A stretch of DNA of 64,000 bases, taken from the NCBI GenBank assembly GCA_030144725.1, contig JASKMD010000333.1, positions 26,001-90,000 of the forward strand. The letters are read 5' to 3'. The stretch is from Haematococcus lacustris (Eukaryota; Chlorophyta; Chlorophyceae; Chlamydomonadales; Haematococcaceae). How positions within the stretch are numbered: position 1 is the stretch's first letter; every line of letters begins with the position of its first letter. Below, piece by piece: positions 12,159 to 24,600 of this stretch. Made by a program: the position numbers and the translations under genes. The notes beneath the pieces were generated by a model that was not told where the DNA came from, did not search any database, and worked only from the letters and a program-made list of their open reading frames with translations.

Positions 12159-15100
12159 CTTGCCTTTTTGGGCAGGGTACCCCAAGACCTCCAGGTCAGC
12201 CATGCTGATGCTGGTGGCCCCAGCCCCCGCTGCCACCCCTGCAAGGGTCGGCTGTTGGCCCAGCCTGCCCTGGTTCAGGAGGCTGGCCAGAGCACTGTTC
12301 AGCTGCTGCAGGGGCAGTTGGGAGCGGAGGAAGGAGGGCAGCGCCCTGTACTCCTCCTCAAGCACCTCTTGGAGGCGGGCTGGAGGACTGGACCCAGCCC
12401 CCTCGCCTGTGCTTGCCACAGCTGCTCCAGCGCCAGCACCTTTGCGTAGGCCCGTGCTGCCCTCTGTGCTGACGACTGAGGTGCCGGTCACAGCTGGTAC
12501 CGCCCCAGGCAGGGCTGATACCTCAGAACTCACAGCTAGCAAGCCTGGCAGCTGAGCCCCACTGAGCTGGGCCAGCGCCTGAGTTGCTGCGCAGGTGCTG
12601 GGAGGCAAGCCTGGAGCTAGGCCTTGGGTCTTGGAGAGGGGCTGCCTGGTCCCTGGCGGCAGCTCCTTGTTAGCTTCTAGCCCCAAACCTGCCTGTCCGC
12701 ACTGGTGGGATGACGCGGCCACACTGCTTGCCAGCCCGCTGCGACCTGGGATTTTCGCCCACTGAGTTGCTTCACGGCTAGGCAAGGGGACGTGCTGCTG
12801 CTGCTGCTCCTGCTGCTCCTGCTGCTGCTCCTTTTGGTGCAGGCCTGCATGTCCGTGGGTCACTTGGGGTTGACTCATGCCTGCGTGCAGTCGTCCAGCA
12901 CCAAGCACCCAAGCGTGTTAGCAGGCGAAGATTGGGCCAGGTTGCATGTTGCGACATGGCATTCAGATTGCGACATTCGAATTCATGGTTGACACAATTC
13001 GCATGTGTGCCTGTCGCAATTGTCGCGTTGCGCAAAGGTTGGGCATGTCGCAAGGTTGACACAGTGGTCCCTAGAGCAGGTCTTCCCTTTGTCCTAGGGT
13101 GAGCATGAAGGGAGCACGGGCAGGACCGGATCACATCTATCAGTGTTCCTGATCCAGTGGCAGCAGTCCTGAGCTCATGCCCAAGCTGCAACCCACAGCA
13201 ACACCCGTCATCTAACGTCTCTACTGTTAGCATCAGCACCACCATGGCCAGCCATGACGACCAACACTGGCACTGGCTGTTAACAAGGGGTGTGAGTTGA
13301 AATGTGCTGGCACTGGCCCTAGCTGCAACTGCTGCGCAGACACTTACACTGTGAGGTGCGTGTGAGGTCTGCCACACAGAGCGTGGCCCAGGGCCCCATC
13401 AGCCTGGCCAGCAAGCGCACTGATCATAATGAGGCTGGAGGGCCCACTGAGGCCAGCATCAGGTTGTGCCCTAGCAACCCCTCTCAGCAGCATCAGGTCG
13501 GACCTGCCTTGACCTAGCAGCCCCTCTCACCCTGCTCCCCAGCATTGTCAGCAGGAGCAGCTGCGACCTTACTCACCCTGCTCTGCAGCCTTGGAAGCAG
13601 CAGCAGCAGCAGCAGCCGGCTCAGCTGAGGTGCCGTGTTGCGTGGTGCAGCCAGGGTCCTGGTTTGCTGTAAACACAGGGCCTGCGCTGAGGTTGAACGG
13701 CCAGGTGCTGGTGCTGGCCTGGGCCCTGGCTGCTGCTCCTGCTGTGATGGTGACAGCTGAGGGCTGGGAAGCTGTGGAGAACTGGAAGGGCTGTGGGCTC
13801 GACTCCTCTGCTGCCAGGTGGAACGCAAAAGACTGGGCTGCGGTGCCTGCGTTGATGGCCTGGGTGAGCAGCATGAGCAGCAGCGGCAGCAGAAACGGCG
13901 ACAGCACGAGCACAGCATGAGCCGGCATGGGCTGCCACACGTCATGACTAAGGTTCGTCTAGGCTGTCAACTGGGTTACAACAGACTAGCGATTAATCCT
14001 ACAGCCATATTATGGAGTGCTGATTGCCCGGGAGCCCACCATTGGTCAGTCAAGGCCTGGCCAGGCACACAGTCCACAGCCAGTGGCCAGGCAACACAAT
14101 GCAATGGATGTAGTGGGTGCGTGTGGTGGATTTAGGCTGCATTGTTCTGTGGGTGGACTCATACAGCTTATCCCTAATTAGGCAGGCAGGCGGGCAGGCA
14201 GGCCCTGATCCCTGACAGCAGTGGAGGAGTGGTTCAGCGTGTTATCACACCCTGCAGCTTCTACTATGTCCCCACCTGCTTTTGAGCCGCAGCTGCTGTG
14301 ACTGCATGGCGCAAGCCACAGAGCAAGCTGGCTGTCTCTGACCCTCCGCCCAGCGCAGTGCCGCTCGCCAGGCCTGTGCTGCTCTGGCCGTTTGACACTG
14401 GTTTAGGTGCCGGCGGCGGCATGGCAGGAGCGGTGTGGGCAGGTAGTTTGCTGCGGATGAGCTGCTGGTATAGGTGGCAGGTGTCCTCCTCAGCTGGATG
14501 GGTTGAGAGCCCGGGCAGGGCAGCTGGCTGGGCCTGGTCACCCAGCCAGCCAGCCCTGCCCACCCCTGACTGCCCTGGCTGGCTCAGCTGCAGCAGAGGC
14601 GGTGGCTGGCGGAGGGTTAGGGGCGGGTGAGCGCTGGGCAATGCTGGATGAGCAATGCTGTACGGCTGAGGCTGCTGCTGCTGAGGATGCTGCTCCTGGT
14701 CCAGGTCTTGATACATGTGTGTGAGATGGAGTGGGGCCATGCCTGCAAGCAAGCATCCAGCGCTGCTGTAAGCGTCCTGGAGAAGTGATAGTGATGTGGA
14801 GGAGGGACACACTGGAGTGAGCAGGTATGAGCTGGTAGCTGGTATGAGCCTAGTGGCGCAATGCCTCCGAAGAAGCGCAAGAGCACCGCCAAGCAAAAGC
14901 CAAGCCCGACAAAACGCCCACCAAAACAACTGGTGTGGTCTGCTGCAACTGTGCTGTGCAGTGAGCTTCGCACAAGCTCACATCGCTGCTGTTCTTGCCA
15001 GCGCAAGTCCTCGTACGTCTCAAGGCAAGCAGTGAGATGTTCGGAGGGAGGGCTGGAAGATACAACGTCGCCAGGTACGGGGCCTATACACAGCCAGCAG

Positions 15101-17825
15101 CCTCAGAGCCTGGGCCCAGCATTCCCCTGCCAGCCAAGCGCAGCAAGGCTGAGCAGGCAGCTGAGCCCAGCCAGCCCACCGAGGCCCAGGGCAAAGCTGC
15201 CAAAGCCAAGCCAGCACCACAGGCAGGCAGGTGGGTAGAGCGGGACTGCAATGCAGCGCTGAACATGCAGCGCATTGGGGAGGCCAGGTGGCGCCCGCTG
15301 GAGCTGTGCTGGCGGCCAGAGCAGGGGCGGTTGCCAGCCAAAGGCAAGGAGTACCCAGGCCTGGGGTACAAGCACTGTTATCAACAAGCGGTACCTTGCC
15401 CTTGAGCTAGGCTACAAGCGGGTGCGAGACCGGCCACCCAAGGCCCAGCAGCAGCAGCAGCAGCAGCCTGCTGCAGCACAGTAGTGTGTGTCCCCCCCTG
15501 TGAGCTGTTGTCAGCTAACACATGTTTGTCATGCCAACTCTAGACTATAGCCCTCAGGGATCAGGAAATGGTGTAGGTGGTAGGCGACCATGCCCATGTG
15601 TATGCCATGTGTATGGCATGTGTATGCCATGTGCACGCCTTGTGCATGGGAACTCCACACAGACAAAACACCGTTTTGTAGTGGTCCACGGCAATGAAGG
15701 CCCGAGTGAGCGTCAAGGTGCTGTAACCCGCCCATTGAAAAATAAATGAGCGAGAGTGAGAGCGAGGAAGATATGTTATTGGCCCGGACATCAATACCGG
15801 GTTCCAGAGAACATAATCTTAGGGGAGATATGTGCTGTCAGCTGCCACTGAGCCGAGTGCATAGGACTGTTGAGCAGATAGGTTGCAGCAGGCTAGGGCG
15901 CAAGCAGGGCATCCCTGTCAACTTGTCACCAGCCCACTGCTGCCCACCAGGCCGGTCCTGCTCTGTGCTTAGTGAGAAGTGAGGGCTAGGAGTGGCCTCT
16001 GTCACCAGCACTGCCCCCACCCTCTGCTGGAACTGCACCCCACCCCGGCGACTGAGCACCCCCTTTTGCTGCCACCCCAGCTGCTTTTCACCGTCAGCTG
16101 CTCACTGCATGCCCTGGCTGTGAGCCTGAAAGGGCTGGCCCCTGCGGTGCTCCTGCTGTAAGACTGCACTCTGCCCACACCCAGATGGCCACTCACCAGG
16201 CGAAGGCGGGGACAGGCAGCCTGCCGCCTCAGCGCCCACCCGCTCCTCCCCACACCCTGGTGATACACGCGCTGGGAGAGCCCCAGCCCCCAGCGCTGCA
16301 TTGCTGCACTGCTCAGCCATGATCCCTGCTGCACTCTCATCATGGGCGTACCGGGCTTGCAGGGCGGCAAAGGACGGCGAGAGGAGCAGGCCGTCTGGTG
16401 TCATGGAACCTGTGCTGTCTATGGAGAGGCGGTGGCGGTAAGCGCCCAGCCCGGCTGCTTCTGGGCTGACGGCGGCTGGGTCGATGGCGCCCCTCTCTCC
16501 AGCCCCTGACCCACCAGCTGCTGCAGCAGGGCCAGCTGCTGGCTGGGTCAAACCCTGGACAGCTGTGAGTGGGCGGAGTGGTGCGCAGCTGGCATCTGCT
16601 CGGCTGCCTTGACCGGCAGAACTAGTAGCACCTCTTGCCTCTGCTCCGTTCCCATTGTGGCAGCTGCTGGCTGTGTGGCTAGCAGGGTGGGGTCGTGCGG
16701 AGGGCCGTGAGCCTGTAGGGTTCCATGACTCAGCTGCTGCCATGCGGACTGGACTCCCTGCGTCAGTGTCCTGCACTGCCACCTCTTCGGCCTCTTCGTC
16801 CTCCTCATCAGAACTGTGCAGCATAAGGTGGCCTTTCAACTGCGGTCAAGGACGCAGACTCAGGTCAGAGGGGGTGGGTTCAGAGGGGTTGGGGTCAGAA
16901 GTTGGTGGGGTCAGCAGTCAGCAGAGGGCGCTCTCTGACAGGTATTGGCCAAGCTCCTTGCTCACCGGCATGCCAGGTGTTTTAACACGGTTGCTCAGGC
17001 GCAGGCTGGCTGCATGGCTCATCACATGGTGGGGCGTGTTGGGAGCACCAGCCATCTTCACTTTGGCCATCGAACCAGGCTTGACAGCCTGATGTGGGGC
17101 AGGGTCCTTGGAGCTCTGGTCGCTGCCATGCACCCTTCCTGGTCGGCAGTCCAGGCTGTCCGAGCCTTCGGAGTCCGAGCCTTCGTCCTTACCTGGCAGC
17201 AGCAGGAGCTGGGGTACACATGATGCATTTCATGCCCCGCTGGAGGTGCATGCACACATTTTGTTAGCTGCACAGATGGCGTGCAAGTCACCTGTGCATA
17301 GCAGTGTCAGTGGGTCGCGGGGTTGCTGCAGTGGTCCATGGGGATGGTACCCATACTGCTGTAAATGTTGCTGCAACTGCAGCAGGCCTTGGTGATTGCT
17401 CTGATACAGCCCGGTGCAGTGCCCCAACAATTCCTGCAATGCATGCACAAACAATGTTTAGTGATGATGTCATTGGATACAGCCGAGGAGGGGGTCACAC
17501 CTCAAAAGATATAGAGTCTATGGTGAAGCGGTCCATTTGCTGTAAGTTCTGTGATAGCTCTGCTACTTCGTCTTCGAGGTCATCAAGTACATCCTGGAAC
17601 TCCAGTGCTGCAACCCAAACAACAACAAGGGCATAGAAGTGGGTGAAGTCGGAAGCCAGGTCACGGGCGCGTCCTTGTTCACGCACCTCCACTGCTCGGC
17701 AAGTGTTCAGCGGTACGTTTAATCAAGGTCACTTCATCGTGAGTCTGCTGACTAAACTCACGCAGCTTGGCACCAAATGTAGTTATGGCTTCCGCAAGCC
17801 TGCTTTTGCTAGTCGAGAACGCCAT
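12159..17825 (-). CDS. SKA3-like kinetochore protein (multi-exon; 3' end not found)
   Basis: The start MAFSTSKSRLAEAITTFGAK is in exon 17825-17687. Exons 17607-17501, 17433-17292, 17192-16966 and 16839-16197 follow in perfect phase. Later exons are probable: about 14776-14276 (Gln/Pro-rich), 13859-13577 and about 12845-12159. The N-terminal helices (FGAKLREFSQQTHDEV; FQDVLDDLEDEVAELSQNL) and LQLQQHLQQYGYHP resemble the SKA3 N-terminus, where a coiled coil leads to an FQKYGY-type motif. The last exon ends VLEEEYRALPSFLRSQLPLQ, QLNSALASL and ISMADLEVLGYPAQKGK, like the conserved SKA C-terminal helical motif. SKA3 acts in the Ska complex that couples kinetochores to microtubules. The middle is acidic and disordered (HSSDEEDEEAEEVAVQD). 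A final exon is expected below 12150, but a Fanzor-like relic occupies that ground. The family call is from memory. Confidence 0.55.
14776..15724 (+). mobile_element. Fanzor-like element, second subfamily, internally deleted
   Basis: An ATG at about 14862 starts MPPKKRKSTAKQKPSPTKRP, a textbook basic nuclear-localisation signal. A second piece (VRLKASSEMFGGRAGRYNVA) follows, and at about 15090 the sequence jumps straight into the low-complexity linker and RuvC-III block GRWVERDCNAALNMQRIGE. RuvC-I and the VDE segment are gone. The C-terminal frame is further broken near 15375-15400 by a duplicated ALELGYKR piece and ends at a TAG at about 15484. A conserved non-coding tail to about 15724 ends GTCAAGGTGCTG. 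The element sits in an intron of the minus-strand SKA3-like gene, in the opposite orientation. Confidence 0.65.
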
Positions 17826-18632
17826 GACTGCGGGACCAATGACAGGCGACAGCCTACATCATATATTCGAATATCCGTGCACATGTCCATGGGCTCTGTG
17901 TGGATGACATGGGCTCTGTTGTGTTGCTGTGCAACGCTGTTACATGTGCAAAGGAGGCAGATACTGGAATTCTTACGTAAGGGCACAGTGGCATTTGGGG
18001 CTTCACAATGTTTAATCCCTACAGCGCTCATGACACCCTAAAATCATGCAAGAGTTGTGATTGACAACAGGCTGCGAGCTGTGACTTTACAGTGGGAGGG
18101 AGGCATGCCCTCGCTTTGTCCAGCGTCGATGCGCTGTGCAGCCAAGGTGCAAATCAGTTTTTTGCGTAATAGCGAGCTGGGCTACAATAGCAGCATGGAT
18201 CAGTGGTTAGCAATTGACTGTTGTTTGTCTTTTTGCCGTAATGCTTGATCCCTACAGCCATCATGCTACTCCAAAATAAAGCTTGACAACCCCCACCGAG
18301 TCAACCAGCGCGCTGCGACCTAACTTACAGCACACGCGTCTGTGCCTGCAACGAGCTGTAGGCGTCAAAGAGCTGTAGCCTTGGCAAGGTCCAATGTCAG
18401 ATACCCGAGTCACCCCAGAAACCCGCAAGCATAACAAGGCTAATAGCGTCGAGGAGGGAAGCAGCGAGAGCGATAGCCCGACTGCAACGTCCTGCACCAA
18501 AGTAGGCACACACACAACAGCGCTGGCCGCCTGAGTGGTGTCCTACGCGTACCCTGTATATGCGGGCTGGTCAAGAGCGCAGTCAACTGCTGACATTTGC
18601 AGTGGAGGCGACGTCACTGGGCTTTGGCGGGG
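17826..18632. promoter_or_regulatory. Divergent intergenic region between the SKA3-like and subtilase genes
   Basis: About 0.8 kb separates the two start codons, and no gene is seen in it. An imperfect direct repeat (TAATCCCTACAGCGCTCATG and TGATCCCTACAGCCATCATG, each followed by an A-rich CCAAAATAAA-type stretch) occurs at about 18012-18050 and 18247-18285. Both genes are presumably transcribed outward from here; no TATA box was identified with confidence. Confidence 0.4.
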
Positions 18633-21600
18633 ATGGCACTGCTGGTAGCAGCGAGTGTAACGGCACTCATCGTTGGTCCTTTCTGCGCCGTCCGGGGTTG
18701 CCCAAGGTCCAAGTCGGACAAGGTTGGCGTCCACAGGCCATGATGTGTGCCAGCTTCCCTTTTGGCTCGCAACCATCTTGCCGTCGCTCGCCTTCAGGAT
18801 CCAGCCCCCACTGGACCACCCCGACTGATTGTTAGCTTTTCTGGAAAGGACATCGATGCCTTACAGGTCCTGCCTGCATTGATCCAGCAGTACACAACAC
18901 GCCTCAGGCTCTCAACGAGCAACCTACAGGTGTGCTATGGGGCTACTACTCCTCTCCTACATGGAGTGTATCACGCAGTGCTTCAGACCTGGGCCTCTGC
19001 ATGCCGGAGCAGGTGCTGGACTTTGTGAGCCATGAAATTATGGCAGCAGCTTCAGCATACCTGGAGCAGCATGCAGGTGTGGCCACCTGAGTGCAAAGAG
19101 CCCTGACAATATACGGCGTGCTTGAACCAGGAAACTGATGGAAAACTGTGCTCATGACATCATCTATAGCCTGTTTCTCCTGCATGTGTCTGGGCTGCAG
19201 ATCTTCTTTTTGCGCTCCAGGATTTCATTCAGGACATTGAGCCTAATGGAGTCACAGCGGGATTCGGCATACCAGGTGGCATCAACAACACCTTCATCCA
19301 CAGCCTCCTAGGGAATGCTACAGCTGGCCCGGCTGTAGATACCGCATCGCTGCTATCAAGCCTGACCAGTACAGGTGCTGGCCCAGGCAGCAGTCCAGGC
19401 ACAACTTTCACATCTGGGCGTCGCAGTCTGCAGCAGGGTGGCCCCACGCCGTTCAATGACCCCTTCTTTGTCAATGGGACGCAATGGCATCACACACGCA
19501 TCAAGTCGGACATGGCCTGGGCGGTGACACCAGGTGACGCATGCGCTAGTCAGCCACGTCAGCATAAGGTCAGCATAAGATCAGCATAAGGTCAGCAGGT
19601 CGACAGCTGTGCGGCAAACCCAGAGACGAGCAACACACTAAAAGAACTGCAGGGCCACAGCAGGGTGGCAGGTCAACACAAGGCCGTCAGCTCAGCAGCA
19701 GTAGGCTGGTAGCACCATGTCATGTCAACATGCAGGTGGTAACACCTTGGGTCAGCCAGCATGAGCCCTATCTGTGTGGCTGCCCTGCAAGGTGCTCCTG
19801 ACATTGTGGTGGCTGTGATTGACACCGGCTTTGACCTAAGCCACCCAGACCTAGCAGGACGCACTTGGACCAATCCAGGCGAAATCCCAGACAATGGCAT
19901 TGATGATGATGGCAATGGTAGGTGTTCATCCAGTGGCCTGGGTAAGGCTTGGCCATGGCCTTGATCCAGCTTGGCAATGGCCTTGATCTGTCTCCTGTCA
20001 GAATGACAGCTTACACCCCCTACACCTCAGCTGAGCAGTCAATGACACTCCTTACATGTGACCCCTACTACGACCTCCTCACTGGCCCGTCTTGTTACCT
20101 CTTGGTGTGTCATGCTGCACCAGTGTTCAGTACAAAGTAGGGTCATGCTGCACCACCTGCTACGGCTTGTTCCCTGTGTCACTGCGCCTACTGTTGCTGC
20201 TGTCGGTACGCCACCCGCAGGTTACGTAGACGATATCTTGGGCTGGGACTTTGCAGGTGGCTGTGCAAACTCCACAGCTGATGTGAGTGCTTCGGTGGCT
20301 TACACGACACAACAAATCAACGAGGATGAACACAGCTGCAGCACCATCATGTGTTGACATTGATGCTGATGCTGGTGAGCTGCTGCTTTCCTGCAGCCTG
20401 CGACATGTGCCTGTGGTGGGCGGGCCAACCCACTGCCCTGGAACTGGCATGGCACCCACACCTCAGGCCTGGTAGGGGCTAGGGCTGGCAACAGCCAAGG
20501 AGGCCTTGGCGCGGCACCTAACATCAAGCTCATGCTGCTGCGGGTGAGTGGGTGCTGCTGGTGGCAGAGGCTCGCTGTGATGAGAGTTCTACTGTTCTGG
20601 GAACGTAGGAAAGGGAGAGGATTGTGCCTAGGGTGGACCAGGTCAGGGCTTCTGGCCAACCTCCCATCACCAGCTGCCATGCAATGTGTGCTGAAAGACT
20701 GGGTGCTTAGGCCTGTGGGCTGCAGGAGGCACAGTGCCAATTGTAGATGTGATCAGAGCAGCCTGGCGACCAGGCGGCTTGGGGCATCATCATTATCATC
20801 GTTGCAGTTAGAACCACACCATTACATGCTCTGCTGCTCCAGGTCACTTGTCAGGGTGTGGGCTCATGACCCAAAGCAGGTTTAAACCTCTGCATGTCTG
20901 CACACCACCTGCTCCAGGTCACAGACTGCCGGGGGAGCACCATGGCCTCCACTGTGGTCATGGCCCTGGACTACGCCCTGCGCATGGGTGCCCACATCGT
21001 GAGCATGAGCCTGGGCATGGCCTACCCGTACAACTTCCAGCCATTCTCCCGCGCACCCAGCTTCGTAACCCAGCAGCAGCGGCCCTTCCTGGCGGCCATC
21101 ACGCCCCTGGCTGCCAAGGGGGTTCTGGTCGTGGCTGCAGCAGGTGAGGTCAACCAGCACCTTGATCCTAACTAGGGCCCACCTTGACGTAGACCACTAG
21201 GCGTGGACCACTACAAAACGGTGTTTTGTCTGTGTGGAGCTCCCCATGCACATGGCATGCACATGGCATACACATGGGTGTGGTCGCCTACCACCTACAC
21301 TATTGCCTGACCCAGGGGGCTATAGTCTAGAGTTGGCATGACAAACATGCGCTAAATGTAAGCTGATAACAGCTCAAGAGGGGGGCACACACTACTGTGC
21401 CTCAGCAGGCTGCTGTTGCCGGGCCTTGCGTGGCTTGTCTCGCAGCCGCTTGTACCCCAGCTCAGGGTACTCCTTGCCCTTGGCTGGCAGCTTCCCCTGC
21501 TCTGACCGCCAGCACAGCTATCATGGGCGCCACTTCGCCTCCCCAATGCGCTGCATGTTCAGCGCTGCATCGCAGTCCCGGTCTACCCACCTGCCTGCCT

Positions 21601-24600
21601 GTGGTGCTGGCTTGGCTTTGGCAGCCTTGCCCTGGCCCTTGGTGGGCTGGCTGGGCTCAGCTGCCTGCCCAGCCTTGCTGCGCTTGGCTAGCAGGGGAGT
21701 GCTGGGCCCAGGCTCTGAGGCTGCTGGCTGTGTGGCTGCCTGGCTGTTGCATAGGGCCTGTGGGGGCTTGCGGGGGGCCACTACCGGGCTTCACATCAGG
21801 CCCCGCACTACCAGCACACAGTGAGATCTTGATTGTGGATAAGACACTCAAGGCCGGGACAGTCAAAGCTGGGACAGTGTGCGGGATAGGCCCTGTACCT
21901 GGCGACGTTGTATCTTCCAGCCCTCCCTCCGAACATCTCACTGCTTGCCTGAGACGTACGAGGACTTGCGCTGGCAAGAACAGCAGCGATGTGAGCTTAC
22001 ACATGTGAAGCTCACAGCACAGCACAGTTGCAGCAGACCACACCACAACGAACCTTGTTTTCGTGGGCGTTTTGTCGGGCTTGGATTTTGCTTGGCGGTG
22101 ATCCTCCGCTTCTCGGAGGCATCGTGCCACTAGGCTCATACCAGCTACCAGCTCATACCTGCTCACTCCAGTGTGTCCCTCCTCCACATCACTCCCACTG
22201 CTCAGCCTTGCTGCGGCTTGAGTACGAGGGTGTAGATTGCGACATCCCCGGATATGAGGCGGTTCAGTGAGGAACAGCACGGCCATACTAAACCTAAGGA
22301 AATGGCTAGCTGGGTGTTGAGCAGGGGCGGTGTCGGCAGGCAGGTAACGAGTTGAGGAAGTGCAGCAGATGCACACCAGTGGCAGTAGGGCAGACAGGTG
22401 CGGATGATGTGCTCTATCTCTAGCCAGTGCACTGCAAGCCTCAGGCTAAAGTATGAGGGTGTAGATTTTAATAGCAAACCTCATGTCGGGAGCACCTAAC
22501 GTGGGCATGACTTGGCATGACTCGGCATGGTCCGTGACTCACATGCCTCTGTCTCACGGTTGGCACGTAGGTAATGAGGCCAGCAACCTGGACAACCTGG
22601 TGCGATGGGGCTATCCTTACAACCCCTGCACGGTACCGGTGAGCATGGCCGAAGCGCAGCCGGGCAGACAAGTGCATTCATGGGCAGCCTTCATCATAGC
22701 TGCTTTAATGCAATGGCCGTTGTGTGGCAGGGGTGTATGGTGGATGCGCATGGACAACTGCTGATTCACAGCGATGGGTCATCAGGCCAGGCCAGGTGCT
22801 GGCAGCCCTGGGCAGCGGGCACTTGATTTGACTTGTGGCTCACATGCTGGGGCAGGGTGTCCAACATGGGAATGCTTGCGCATGAGCTGTACCTACCATG
22901 TCATGCAAGCACGCAAAATAGCTCTGCCTGCAAACACCGCCTTCCTTCACCGTTATGATTTGCTGCCCTACCTACCTTTGTGCAGCTTCCCAACATTGTG
23001 TGTGTGGCCGCCTCCGACACCCAAGACAATCTGGCCTCTTTCTCCAACTATGGGACCTATGTAAGCCTGCCAGAGCAGGGTTGACCCCAAGCCCTCATTG
23101 GGCACACCTGGGAGGTGGCTGTGGCATGCATGCCCACTGGCTGCGTTGACATAATGTATAGGATTGACAGTCACACGGGCTGGACAGGCACATGGAATCG
23201 ACAGGCACATGGAATCGACAGGCACATGGACTCGACAGACATATGGGACTGACATTGGGACTGACATTGGGATTGACATGCAGGCCAACCTTGCTGCTCC
23301 TGGCGTCAACATCCTATCCACTCTCTGGGTGGCTCCGGCGCCCCAAGCTCCCCCCTCCCCTCCTCCCAACCCCCCACCCCCTCCCAGCCCCCCTCCGCCC
23401 CAGCCACCCACCCCTCCTTCACCTTCTCCATCCCCACCCCCATCTCCCCCTTCACCCCCACGCCGCAGCCCCCCTCCTGCCAGGCGGCCACCACCTGCAC
23501 GCCGCCCCCCATTGCCACCACCCCCAGAGCCCACCCCAGCCTCGCCTTTATCCCAGCCGCCCTCCCTGCCACTTCCCCCAACTCCTCCTCCTGTTTATGC
23601 CCCCCCTGCCCCCCTGGACCCTTCAGTAAACACGGATCCGCAGGTTAGTGTCATCCTGCCAGGCCTGTTGCATCTACACTCGTCATCTGCACCCTCACTC
23701 AACCCCGACACCCGTTGTGTCCACAATGTGTCCCTGAGGCTTCGGATGCCTGCCCTCCACACCACTGCCTGGCCCCCTAAGGAGCCAAGACTAGCCAGTG
23801 GGACTCTATAGGTCGTCCAAAGCTTTTGGTGCCACCATGCAGCCTACACCAGGGCAGGCAACAGAGACACATGTGCTCATCACTGCTTGCAACCGACATG
23901 TGCCTCATGCCTAGTGACTGCCTGGTGACTGGGTCGTGACTGATGCCCTGTGTGATGCAGCACTGCTGATGGGGCAGCGCCATATTCTGGGTAGCTCCAA
24001 CACTGCTGATGCTATTTCTGTACATGCAGCAAGTATAGATGATGTGCATTCGCTGCTGTTGCGGGTGTTGTATGGGCTCAGGTGCACGTGTGGGGCCAGC
24101 TGAGTGGCACCTCCATGGCAGCCCCTATCACTGCCGGAGTGGCTGCCCTTGTGGCCTCCGTCCTGGGTGCTGCTGACGGCAACTACTACAAGGCGACCCT
24201 GGTGGGTGCTTAAGTGCTTGGCTGGGCACAGCATGCATGCAGGCAAGCAGGGACTTGTATGACAGCCATGGGCCTGATGAGAAGGGTTAGGCCTCAGCAG
24301 ACGCTCAAGAGGGTGGCTGATCATTGGACTGGACAGGGCCAGGTGGTTGGCGGGTGGGAGCAACGATGCCCACTTGAGCGCAGTGACGTGCAGCTCTGCT
24401 AGGAGCTCCAGATCAGAGTGAGCTCAATGCAGCTGTAGGTGTCACCCTACATAGCCCTGATCTGCATCTGGTGCTCCACTTGCAGATCAAGAGCATCTTG
24501 TTGGGAAGCGCAGACATCCAGCCTGGACTGCTGGTGGGTGCTACGCCTCTTCATGGCATGGGTGTCCCATGTGGTCTAGTGGCTGCACTGGTGATGTGTC

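Noticed and set aside
13569..13940. A signal-peptide-like start (MPAHAVLVLSPFLLPLLLML) suggesting a small secreted protein on the minus strand
   Set aside because: The hydrophobic codons are a pyrimidine tract ending in CTCACCCAG, a good 3' splice site, and the following sequence fits a low-complexity exon of the SKA3-like gene. The secreted reading remains possible but is less economical.
22200..22480. A possible further mobile element marked by two GTA(C/T)GAGGGTGTAGATT copies
   Set aside because: Only a short imperfect repeat about 230 bp apart; no ends, duplication or coding sequence was found.
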